Source: Euplotes cf. woodruffi 2 WChen-2021 (Eukaryota > Ciliophora > Spirotrichea > Euplotida > Euplotidae). Taken from it: a stretch of 31,754 nucleotides of DNA. Shown here in pieces: positions 1 through 10,328 of this stretch. The stretch spans positions 1 to 31,754 of the forward strand of contig JAGYYN010039097.1 in assembly GCA_021441665.1 (NCBI GenBank), given 5' to 3'. The notes beneath the pieces are model-generated. The model searched no databases and was not told the DNA's origin. It saw nothing but the letters and a program-made list of their open reading frames with translations. Within the stretch, counting starts at the first letter, position 1. The number at the start of each line of letters is the position of its first letter. A program made the translations under genes and the position numbers.

Positions 1-3000
1 TCCTGCTGACTTTTGAGTTTATTTTCTTTATCTATGAGCTTCTGCCTTTCGTGATCCTCCCTTGCTTTAACTCTTTCAACCGCAAGCCGTTGTTCTTCTT
101 CTCTTTTGCGAGATCGTTCGATGTCGAGGTAAAGATCGACAGTCAGCACTGATTGTTGATACGGCAGCATTTCGTAGCTTTCAAGTTCGTAATGAGTATT
201 TTGCAAATGCATTAAGATTTCAAGAGCATTCCGCTGTAGTGGAGTACTGAGATTCATAATAAACTCATCTTCGCTTCCTTTAATTCGCTCAAATAAAACT
301 TTCATGTACTCAAGCACAGTATTGGAGTCTGTCTTTATTGCCATTCTGCTTTGAGGCGTGTCTTCAGGAGGTATTTCTTTCACTTCTTGAACCACACTTT
401 GTTCAGCTTGCAGCTTTGACTGTTCCAACAGCGACTTGTCCTCTTTGTCTTTCTCGAACTTCGCGATTTCTTCCTCAGTAATGAGTTTTAGTTTTCCTGG
501 GTTGACTCTTTTTGGGTAAAGATTGGCTCGTGATTCAGCGACCAAGTAAAATAAAATTTCTTCTGAGATTCTATTAACCTTTTCTTCTTTTTGCTTTGCT
601 GCTGAGTGGAGGTCATCTTCAGTCCTGCTTTTCTTCGGCTTGCTTGGGCCATTCAGCAGATCTAGGTTCATGATGTCGCTGATTGAAAGTAGGGGCTCTG
701 TAAAGTCATGGCTGGCAATGCTTTCGAGACATTTCTCTATGTTCAGAAGTTAGTGATGCGAAATTTAAAATTCAAAAGGTCTTACTATCTTTAGCGTCTT
801 CTGCTTCAGGCACGAAGTCAATCTTAGGAATGTCATCTGCATCAAATGAACTTGGCTTATTAGGAAGGGTGTCTTCGTTAAAGCCATCTGACAAACTAGT
901 ATATCTGTTTATTTCGCTTTCATTTGTAGTAAACCCAGGTGCCTGGTCTTCATTAAGCGTCGATCTTTTTTCGTCTTCATCAATATTTTTGTGTTGCTTT
1001 GACTCGAGTAAGATAAAGTCCTTTTCGAAGTCATATTTATCATTTGAAGAGTCAAACAGATCATCAATACTCTGCGTGATTTTATCATTTGCATCGAGCT
1101 TATCGTCTTTTGAATGGTTGACTTGCTGCTTTTCATTATTATCTTTTCACGATGCATTGTTTGAGTGATTGTGGCTGCCATATTCTTTGAAATAATTGCT
1201 GTGATCGTTATGATTTATCGACTTATTGTCGTTTATGCTTGGAAATGCTGAGTATACCTGCTCTTCTTCATATTTTGAATTCTCGCCTTTAGTCTTGCCT
1301 TCATCTGTGCTCTTGTTGTTGATTTTAGACAACTCAATTTCAGGTCTGATCAAGTGGTTATTATTTTTATCAGTTTTACCATCATTCTCATTATTTTCAG
1401 AAGTCGTGATGTTCAAGTTTATATCATCGATGACTTCGTTTTTAACTTTCTTTGAAGTTTCGTCATCTGAAGGAAAGCCGATTAGATCGTCGAATTCTTG
1501 CGATTTCTTCAGTTCCTCCTGTGAATGCTCTAGATATGCTTTTGTGAATGTATCGAGGATATTTTCTTTAATTGTAGCCTTTGCAACTCCAGTTTTAGCT
1601 TTTAAAATATCGTTGATTTCGATGCCTTCAATTGGTTGGTTCTGCAATATCTCGCTTTTCCTGCCTGTATCCACATTTTCAGAATGAGTGTCGTCTGGAA
1701 TTAATACTAAATTGCTGTTTTTATTTAATCATAATCGGGCCTTTGTGGCTGAAGGACTGTTCAGTATCTTGCTGGAGGATTTCGAGCTTTGATAGTCGGT
1801 CTCCAACTCTATCAATATCCTTTGAATGGTTGAGTTTATCTATCGACTTGTTCCTCGCGTCTAAAGACGTACGAGAGACGTGCCTCGCGTCTTTTGGGTA
1901 ATTCCTGCTTTCACTATTCATAAAGTTGCCAACTTTGCTATCCTGTCGCTGAGAAAGCTCAGAGTGGCTAATATTCTCTGACAGTTTGTTTTCTAGCTCG
2001 CTTAGCGATTTGTTATTCGGTGTGTGCTTGTTCACCCGAGACGAGCCTTTAGATTTGATAATATTAGCGATGTCGTTGAGGTTTCCGTAAACTGAGAGAT
2101 AGTTGTTATTTCTTTTCCTCAATTTTCTTCTGTTTTTCAGACGCCCATTTCTCTATTTCAATCGTTTTGCGCTCAAATGAATTCGAAGATAATTTATTTT
2201 CCTGATACAGTGTGTTATACTTGGCTTTTGATTTATTTTAGCTTAGATTTAATGTTTTTAGCTTCCTTTTCAAAGTCATCGATAATTTGTTTATTTTAAA
2301 ATCTGTTGATATTTTTCTGATGAAAATCCTATATTTTATTTTAACATTGGCATGAATATGTAGCAGTAATAATTAAATCTTGCCTTTGTCCTTTGACTGT
2401 ACTGGACTTTCATTGCTTGACTTGTCAACAGATTCAGATTTATTGTCGTTTGGCTGTTCACTCTAAACTTATATAACCTTGAACATTACTTGACTTTGGT
2501 TTTCAACAAATTCATGCATTTGAGGCGGAGGAACAACCACCTCCGGCTGCTTGTTGCTTTCTGCCTGTTTTTGAGCTTTCGCTGCCTTTTTGCTTTTCAG
2601 TAAATTGAGCTTGTTCATGATCTCCTTCACTTCCTCGATGTGATTTACTTTATCCGGTTCTTTTGAATTTTGGTCGTTTAAGTTTTTAGCTGAACTCGGC
2701 CTGGATTTCTTCAAAAGCTTCAGCGATTTGTTTATAATTTCGTTGTGTTTAGCTTTATTTTGATCTGCATTTGCATCTTTTTCTGCATTTGAAACTGATT
2801 TTGAATTCAAGTCGCTTTGAACTTGATTTCTTGCTCTTTCTTTAAGCTTATTGCTTCCAATTTCAGGCTTTCTGTCGATAGCAGGTTCAGCTTTCTTAAC
2901 TGTTATCATTTCGATTTTATTTTTCTGGTTCTTCTCTCGGTGAGAGTTGAACTCAGTAAGTAAATCTTCTTTAGTTTCTTCTTTATGAATCTGCATAAAT

Positions 3001-5377
3001 TTCAATACATCAAGCTGATTTGTAGCTCGATCGAGAGTATTACTGCTAGATGTATCTTTTGAGTTAACTTTATTATCGTTGCTGTGTGCTCTGGACCTCA
3101 ACCCGGCTGTCTGTAAATGTGCTTTGTATCCTCTCATGTACTTTTGTATGATTACGAGTTTTGAGCTAATATCTGGTTTACGAACTTTAGAAATAATCGT
3201 GACTGGCGCGCTCTGCTCTCTGTCTATTTGTATTACAAATAATCGTGACTTACTGCTCAAGTCATTCATACTTTTCCTATTTCCAAAAGACGGATTGCTA
3301 TTTTTGTTATTGAGGTTGTTCACAAGCCTTGCTTCGAGCATCAGTTCACTGGACATCTCGTTATTTGGGCCCATACTCGCCTTTCTGTTATTTGCTCGAC
3401 GTTGTCGACTTCTTCTTTTTGCTATTTGTAGTCTTCAGCTGTTTGTTGTGTTGCAGAGATTTCTTCGAGACTTTCGGAGATAAAAATTTAATACTCGAAG
3501 GACTCTTCTTCAGCTCTTTGTCACTTGATTTTATCAATTTCTTCGCTGTTTTGGGTCTGATGTTTGCCTGCTTTAAGCAGTGTTTTTGCGGCTTAATTTG
3601 GCCTCCGGAAAACGGCCTGCCTTTGGATAGCTTTCTTTCATTAGTGATTAGCTTTTGGATCTCCTCGTCGACCGGCTCAGGCGTTTGCTTGTTAAAGTCA
3701 GAACTACTGGGGTTGTTCTCGATCTGCTCTCTGCTTTCTCGATGCTTGCTTCTCGACCTGCGCTTGTTATTTAAATCAGAAAGCATATGGAGCTTTTTAT
3801 TGAGTCCTTTGTCATCGTCTATTTAAAGTTTGTAAAAAGTGAAGATTACGAGCTTACTTCTTTTCTTGTAATTTGTCTTTAAATGATCGGTTTTGTCATA
3901 GTTGTTTTTATTTGATGAAAACATCAACTTGTTTCTCAGTATACTAATCTTTTTATGCTTATTCTCATACGGATCTTTGCTCTCGGCCTGAGCTTTGTGA
4001 TTGGTCTCCTCAGAGTCTGGCTTTGAGTCAAGATTCCGTGAGTCCGAGCCTTCATTCGCATTTATAACTCATCAGGAGCTTTGAATTTATTCAGATTGAC
4101 TCAGCTTTGCTGTGCTGAATTCGGCCTCAGCTTCTTATTTTGGTTTATCAAAATTATTTGCTTCGCCTCAGTCAAAGCCAGTTTTTTGCGTTGATAGAAA
4201 CATCTTGTTGCTTCCCTTCTTCTTGATGAACTGCAGAAAGTCAAGTCCAATCTGGCGGTTGAGCGGATTGTACTTTTCTTCTCCGTCAGATTCATAATTC
4301 TGCTTTTCAGTGTTAAAATGCGATTTTATGATTCTCTTATTGACTCTTTCTTTCAGCTGGTGGAGGCTTGAGTTTCTTGAGCCTTGCTTTTGGGCTTCTT
4401 CGTTTTTATTTTTGCTGTAGTTTCTATTATTTTGACTTCTTGCGCTTGATGAGTTTCATATTGGCTTTGCGTACTTTGTCATTAAACTTGATCAGTTTAG
4501 ATTTGGACTTAGTCGACTCGACTTCTGGAGGAAGCAAGTCAGGAATATCAATCTCTTTCAACTGCTCGAACTATAAATAAATTAACCTCGATGAAGCTAT
4601 TAATTTTTACCTTCGAATTTAAGTAATTTGCAGTTTCGATATTGACAATCGTCTCTTTCGCGTCCTTTGTCTCTCGTACAGGAGATTTGTGGCTCTGATG
4701 GGGCTTTGCAGTGTGATGTCCACGTGATTCTAGATTGCAATTTGTACTTGTCCCTACCTTTCTTGAATATTTTAGACTTGGTTTTGAATAATTCATCGTA
4801 CATTTCTTCTATAGCAAAGGCTGAGCCGTGTAACCTCAAATGTAAAAGTTATGTTGCTCTTAACCAATTGAACGGACTATCTTTAGTAAAAATTAGCGAT
4901 CCCGCTGTATATCAAAAAGCAAAGCGGCAGACGAGTTTTAAGGAGAAGTTCAATTTAACGGGTTTTGTCAAAATATAAATCTTTATTGCAACTTCTTGCC
5001 CGATTATGGCTCATAGATATTGGAGTAAACTTGAGGAAAAGATTAAAGAATATAATTGGTTACCCTTATGCCGAAAGATCTTTTCGCTTTCTTTCGAAAA
5101 CATTTCCATTAGCTCGATCTGCGTCAGGCTGTTTTGATTTGGAGTGTTCGGCTGCTCCTTCGTTCCATGCATTATTTTTAATAAATAAAAATCCTTATCT
5201 TGGTCGCATTTATTTGCTCTGCGCGATGCTCGCGGCTTTTTGGAGGATTTTAAAGCGGTTGTTCTCTTTGTTTTCTGAATGCTTTTTGGCTTTGTTTGAG
5301 CTATTTCTTTTTACTGACTTCGGAGATCTTAGGTTCTCCTTCTGTTTTTCATTTGGAGCTTTTGAACTCATTGCCAT
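1..5377 (-). CDS. Large IQ-motif, low-complexity protein with many frameshift sites (3' end beyond window)
   Basis: Not recognised as a named family; likely a cytoskeletal scaffold (inference). It starts at ATG 5377 and runs off the left edge after about 1,624 codons. The product is polar, rich in Lys/Glu/Asn/Ser, with coiled-coil stretches, phrases such as RPKTAKK and RPNSAQQS, and one IQ motif (IQKYMRGYKAH, near 3140-3170). Seven introns fit the frame: 4809-5063 (255 nt, unusually long), 4730-4757, 4571-4610, 3819-3857, 2463-2489, 2329-2383 (GC-AG) and 737-785. Eight +1 shifts at AAA-TAA are needed, stops at 5210-5212, 4427-4429, 4135-4137, 3388-3390, 2291-2293, 2233-2235, 2106-2108 and 1721-1723, plus an apparent +2 shift at TTA-TAA (4062-4064). 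TGA is read as Cys, e.g. at 1147-1149. It could in principle be two genes, but coding frames run continuously through every junction. The 4809-5063 gap is the weakest join: a TA-bounded deletion would also keep the frame. Confidence 0.8.
4062..4067 (-). other. Apparent +2 frameshift site TTA-TAA
   Basis: Upstream the frame reads KFKAPDEL and stops at TAA; two bases further on the frame reads NANEGSDSRNLDSKPDSEE and stays open. No GT-AG intron that I tried bridges the two frames. Confidence 0.55.
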
Positions 5378-5852
5378 AATATTTTAAGTATTATGGAGTA
5401 TTCAAATTAAATTGTAATCAATATTATAAAGTAAAACTAGACATATTGAATAAAAATATTATTTAAATGGGTAATGCATGCAGAGCTGCAAACAGTAATA
5501 TAAAGAAAATGAGTTTAATTATTTATTAATTTAAATACACAACTTCACCCGGAAAAATACAAAGTACGCTGGTCTTCAAATCGCTAAAGAAAATGGTTCA
5601 ATTTCTATTTTACAATTATATTATTTTTATTGCTTGTTATGAAGAATAAAAATGATCAATAATTATAAGATCATCGATTTTCGAATGTTCAAAAAGTGAA
5701 GTTATTAATTACTTTAATATAAATTATCAAAATTTAGAGTAAAATCATCTAAATAACATTCTTAATTCTCCAAAATTTCATTAAAATCTTTCCTCGATTT
5801 TACTAATATTAACTGCTCCATATCAGATTTAAATCGAAGGAAGACAGATTGA
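5378..5852. other. AT-rich spacer between divergent genes
   Basis: There is no credible coding frame. The stretch separates the start of the leftmost minus-strand gene from the plus-strand ankyrin-like gene, so both promoters must lie here. It contains several ATTGAA/TTCAAT hexamers (for example 5445-5450), the core of the Euplotes chromosome-breakage consensus, but this hexamer is expected by chance in DNA this AT-rich. Confidence 0.5.
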
Positions 5853-7938
5853 ATGAAGCAAGAGTTGTTTGTAAATCTCAGCAGAATGAAGGTAAGATAT
5901 TCAACTTCTATTACATCTTTTGCTACAAGCATAATCTGCTTAAATAATTAATTTTACCCTTTTAAAGCCTTCCTTACTAACCATGCATATCTTATAAAGT
6001 TGAACAACGTATTTGGGGAGAATCACAATCCAGAAATATAAATATCGAGCCAGAACAAGCAAAAGTTTCAGCCTCCGACAGCTGTATCAACGAGCTGAAC
6101 AGGATCCAAGTGAACCGCGTGCTCTCTCAGCCAGATTTAGACTCAATAACTTCTCGAGATTTAGCGATTATGCAAGACAATTGTCCAAATATAAACCTTG
6201 AAGATGAAATCAATGACGATGAAGATGATAATGTAACGGTATCTAAATTGATATCCAGCATCAATTTGCAATCTGAACAAAATCCAATAGGAGAGGCGAA
6301 CATCAGCATCCTAAACAGCAACAGGACGAATGAGCTCCAAGATGACGTTTACATTTCGAAATAGATCAAATACCAGTGAAGAAAGTAAAAGGAGAGAAAG
6401 CGTAAAGTCACTTGTCTCCAAGGCATCGCTCTTCGAATACAATCCAATACTAAAAATGCCTGACGGCCTCACCGAACAAAACTGCTCTCAAGTTAAGGAG
6501 AATCTAAAACTCAATGCCTACTGCCTCAAAATTGCGCTGATGATGCCGATCGATGAGTTTGTCGATATCAATCCCGAGTTGACAATTTGCTGCGAGGCAG
6601 TGAAGAAATACACTGCTTATGAGGAACTCTACGGACTCATGATCGTCATTGAAAAACGAAATGTAACCGTCTTTCATTATCTGTGGGAAAGCAGAGGGTC
6701 TCTTTGGTCTGAAAAACACTTACTACACGTCATCGAGTACCTGCTCAGGACTGAGTGGAACGAAGGGATCAACCAACTGTTTTTGTGTAAAAGAACACAA
6801 GAAATATTCACAGCGATGTACACTGCTGAAAGACGTAATTTATACGATAAACTTTGCATGATCGCTGATGAATTACTTTGCAAAGGTAGCAAAAAGTCAC
6901 TAAGGCTCCTGTCTGATTTAATGAAGGGACTTTGTAATAAACCTTACAGCACACTTACTTTCCTCCTGATGTTCAAGTATATTCACATGAGCAACACGAG
7001 AATTCGGGCATATGATATCGATACATCTGCATGGAGAGACGATATATTTAAAATTGTATACAGAGATAACAGTGCTTATCAAATGGCTGAGGATTTTAAT
7101 ATTATTTGCAAATCTGACATCAAGCAAAAGGCAAAGTACAAAGCAATACTCACAAAATTAATCGATTACTGACTTTCAATCTCGCCTGTCTTAGTTCCAG
7201 CTTCTAGGATATGGAAAAGCATATTGGTATCTAATTCGTTCTTTCGTAAAATAATTGCTTTTAGAATGCAGATCGAAACGAATTCAACAAATGCTTAAAA
7301 GAGACCAAAAGGAACTTTCAGCTTGTTATCACTTTAAAAAAGACTGCTGCAACGCTCGAGTTCAAGAAGCCACTAGCAGATCAAAAGGTCAATCAAATGT
7401 ATATATAAGTAAATGGAAGCCGCTTCACTTAATGATCTACTACAACAGAGTTGAAATGATAGACGACATTATTACTTTTGCAGGAAGATCGTTTAAAAAG
7501 GCTATTACTATAGAAAATAGAAAGTGTAGTTTTGTAGATGACTTCCATCCGCTCAAATTATGAATCAGGCTCAACAATAGCATCGTGTTTCAGTCCCTTT
7601 GGAGCCTTGCAAACACATGGTCGATCTCACACTTGTACATGGTACTCGCTGAAATGCAGCAGTCTTGATATTGAGAGCCGATCCTTGTTGTTGTCCTCGA
7701 AGAAAAACTAACAGCTTATATCCTTCATTTTCTTGATCCGAATATTAAGCAAGAAATATACGAAATGGTGGATTCACTAATTAGAAGTAAAGCAGAAGAC
7801 AAATCAAAACTCGAAAGCTTGTTGTCCAAGCTAAGAGAAATGAGACCGAAAGCTATGGTAGCAATTGAGGAGAAAGATGCGCAGAAGTCCAACCTCAATA
7901 CGAATTATCAGAGTAATACTGATGATAATATTCTTTAA
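5853..7938 (+). CDS. Ankyrin-like repeat protein
   Basis: Function unknown. The first third is acidic and polar; the rest is helical with short hydrophobic pairs, and near 7420 it has a KPLHLMIYYN segment like the first helix of an ankyrin repeat, followed about 33 residues later by a second similar stretch (HPLKLCIRLNN). Introns: 5892-5999 and 7227-7264. A +1 shift at AAA-TAG (6362-6364) joins the acidic region to the main domain. Near 7406-7408 (ATA-TAA) either a +2 shift, giving a W-K-P-L-H ankyrin start, or a 32-nt intron at 7388-7419 restores frame. At the 5' end ATG 5853 gives MKQELFVNLSRMK and then needs a +2 shift at ATA-TAA 6039-6041; an alternative first exon in another frame joins without a shift but shows no ATG, so the start is unsettled. 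Two in-frame TGA codons (Cys) lie at about 7668 and 7674, and the gene ends with TAA. Confidence 0.75.
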
Positions 7939-8646
7939 TCATAAATTTTTATTTCAATGTCACAACTTCACTGTTTATTATTAAAAAGTAGTTAAAATAA
8001 GATTAGATTTATATTATATTTTCAATTTTTGAAATAAATCAATATTAATAATTAATTACTCAAATAATTAAAAAGCTGCATGCAAATATTTAATAAAAAT
8101 ATCACTTACAAACAAATTTTCTCAAGTTTAAATTAAACCAACATCAAGACAAAATTAAAAAAAATATTAAAGCAATAAAAAAGTAACAAAAATCATTCCA
8201 AAAAATCCCTCAGTTTTCCTATCACATATCAATCATCATAAAAATTCGGCTCATTAAAATCTTCAAAATTGACCTCAAAAATCACAAAAATAAGTCAAAG
8301 AAAAACTGAAAGCCTCACTAGCAACTACAAATTACTTTTTTTTATCCTCATCCCTCTCTCACTCCAATCCCACCTATGTTTCCTCCTGTATTCTCCAAAC
8401 TCCATTTATATACCAATTCTAATCTTTCTTTCCTTTCCCTATTTAACAAATATCCAATATTTTGCAAACTCAGCCCGAAATATTTGGTGGTTTAAAACCA
8501 AAATAAATACTGACATTCGTCGCTTGTATATTGAAACTGCATTTTATAGGCGATTAGGGAAATTATACTAATAATTAGAGAGTTGTGAGGTCTTTACATC
8601 ACGATATTGCTTTATTTGCTGATTTTGAGAATGCTTAGCTCAGTTT
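7939..8646. other. AT-rich spacer between convergent genes
   Basis: Nothing convincingly coding. An open frame at 8269-8571 lacks an ATG, is compositionally odd (pyrimidine-rich, hydrophobic) and is not called. Two full matches to the Euplotes breakage consensus HATTGAAaHH lie on the minus strand at 7950-7959 and 8018-8027, just beyond the ankyrin-like gene's stop codon. Confidence 0.5.
7950..7959 (-). promoter_or_regulatory. Candidate chromosome-breakage site (E-Cbs-like)
   Basis: CATTGAAATA on the minus strand matches HATTGAAaHH and begins 12 bp after the stop of the ankyrin-like gene. A second match (AATTGAAAAT, minus) lies at 8018-8027. Confidence 0.35.
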
Positions 8647-8913
8647 TTATGTCCGAGTGCTGCAGATGGACTTTTGAACCCGAATTTGGTAAATATACAC
8701 ACCCCATATAATAGACCATATCCAGCCGATTAGGAAAATTGATAGCAATAGTTGCAAAATTCCGATCATTAGCTGAAAAGGGTTGAATTTTGGACCAGTA
8801 AATGAGTTTAGTACTGATCCGCTTCCTGATAGGATTACATTCATTATTAGTGAAGTCACTGCAAAGTGTGTCTTAGACGGTTGACAATGCTTGATTCAGT
8901 CATCTTCGCACAT
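8647..8913 (-). CDS. Stum/SPEC3-like small membrane protein
   Basis: A complete single-exon gene of 88 residues (ATG 8913, TAA 8647-8649). It has two hydrophobic segments: residues about 28-45 (SLIMNVILSGSGSVLNSFTG) and about 50-73, ending in the strongly typical phrase LLLSIFLIGWIWSIIWG. This G-x-G near the first helix plus the GWIWSIIWG second helix is the pattern of the Stum/SPEC3 family of two-pass membrane proteins, which in animals includes the mechanotransduction factor Stum; in ciliates the role is unknown. The N-terminus is Cys-rich (MCEDDCIKHC), and its second Cys is a TGA codon that any reading as stop would use to hide the true start. Family assignment is from remembered consensus, not a search. 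Confidence 0.8.
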
Positions 8914-9043
8914 TTTATTATTTATTATTCAATAAATTTATTAAATTTTACTGATTGCATCGCAAATTCATATAATAAACTCAAATAGTCCAAATTAAAT
9001 AAATCTCGATATTTTTAGATCAAACCATGTGCCATCAAAATGT

Positions 9044-10201
9044 CTATTTTTCTTTATAAAAGTAAGATATTGCGTTTCCGAGATGTTTGTCGATCAGCTG
9101 ATCCATGATTTTGGATCTCACAGTTTCATTTTGAACGACTCCAATCATAAACTTAGCGTATTTTTCAACTGTTGTCGGATCTGCGAGTGCTTGATACGTC
9201 CCTTCTTCAAGTAGCTGTTTGACTGATAAAATGATATCTGACCTTTGGAACACTTGATTATAATAATCACAGAAAATATCCATTGCTTCTGGTCGAACTG
9301 TGATGTAGTTGACAAGTTGGACAGTCTCTATTCTATCATTAGCAAAGAAGGCTTATAATATTACCTGAGACCATATCTTCTCTGCTAAGCATCTTTTCGA
9401 ACAGTATTTTAGTTGCATTTGTCATTTCTTCTGTATTAATTATCTTAAACAGCATATCAGCAATGTATAGCTCCCCGTGATACAGATAAACTTGTATATT
9501 TTTGCTCAGATAGCTCAATTATATTTAATTTGCAAAAATATCAAAAATTGAGATTGACAATTTTTATATAACCATAAATAAATTTTAGGCTAGTTAAGAC
9601 GTCATTAAGCAGCTCAACAGTCGCTTGCTGTGCTTGAGGCTGTTTGAGAATTCCAACAACGAGAACTACTCCTTTTTCTTTGACTTTCTCATTTGAAAGT
9701 ATCCGCATGACTAAAATATTGTTTGTTATTAGCAAATAAATATTACTTAGATTTTTGGTGTATTCTTTGAGTTTTTCAGAAATAGACAGTCCGTATGTGA
9801 GGTAATCGCCGTATGCAGAGTCAGCACGGATGCTTGCAGTGTCACGGTCATGCTTCCTGTACTCCTCAATTTTGACGATTCCGTAGCAAAGAGCAAATAA
9901 CGGCGATCACATTATCAATGTCTTGAATATAGAATTTGGACTTCTTAGCTTCGAGAACTTAATGAAGTTGGACCTTCGTTTTTCAATGTGGTACATCAGC
10001 TTGACTCTCCTTCCTGATCTTGACGGCTGAAGGCAATGTTAAATGCAAAAATATTAATTTAAGTTAGTTTAAAATTAAAAGATGTTTCACTGTTACCAAT
10101 GAGTAAATAAACGGTCTTCGCAATGCAGCTTGATATCATAATTTAGCAGACTGGTGTAAAACTGATGGACTCTTGTTTCTTAGCAAGAGTTTCGTAGCCA
10201 T
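9044..10201 (-). CDS. Probable mitochondrial protein, five exons
   Basis: Family not recognised. Start ATG 10201; four introns (10027-10096, 9711-9746, 9491-9572, 9328-9364) leave 933 nt, exactly 311 codons including the stop. The first ~45 residues (MATKLLLRNKSPSVLHQSAK and on, then LRRPFIYSLPSRSGRR) are basic, hydroxylated and free of acidic residues, as in a mitochondrial presequence. A hydrophobic stretch follows (LIMCSPLFALCYGIV, Cys from TGA), suggesting an inner-membrane anchor. The remainder is helical with loosely repeated units of the type 'VKEKGVVLVVGILKQPQAQ' and 'VQLVNYITVRPEAMDIF', resembling armadillo-like repeats. No frameshift is needed. The 82-nt third intron is the least certain splice. 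Confidence 0.8.
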
Positions 10202-10277
10202 TAGTTCAATAATTATTATAACTAGATCACTCTTACAGCTTTGGTGCTCGTGATGATCCTGGTTATGTTAAAATTTA

Positions 10278-10287
10278 TATTGAAAAC
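10278..10287 (+). promoter_or_regulatory. Candidate chromosome-breakage site (E-Cbs-like)
   Basis: TATTGAAAAC fits the published Euplotes crassus consensus HATTGAAaHH, which lies 17 bp from telomere-addition sites. It sits in the 127-bp gap between two minus-strand genes, where a germline molecule would have to be cut to make gene-sized chromosomes. A match of this quality also occurs by chance every few kb. Confidence 0.35.
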
Positions 10288-10328
10288 TGCGTTAGACACA
10301 AGATGTGCCAGCAAGTCTCAAAGAAAGC

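Noticed and set aside
830-1687. Plus-strand Ser/Leu/Phe-rich open frames opposite the leftmost gene
   Set aside because: These are antisense shadows of a Lys/Glu/Asp-rich minus-strand gene; similar shadows occur opposite every coiled-coil region here.
8269-8571. 100-codon plus-strand hydrophobic open frame
   Set aside because: It begins without ATG, is pyrimidine-biased and lies in a spacer; no family features or neighbouring exons support it.
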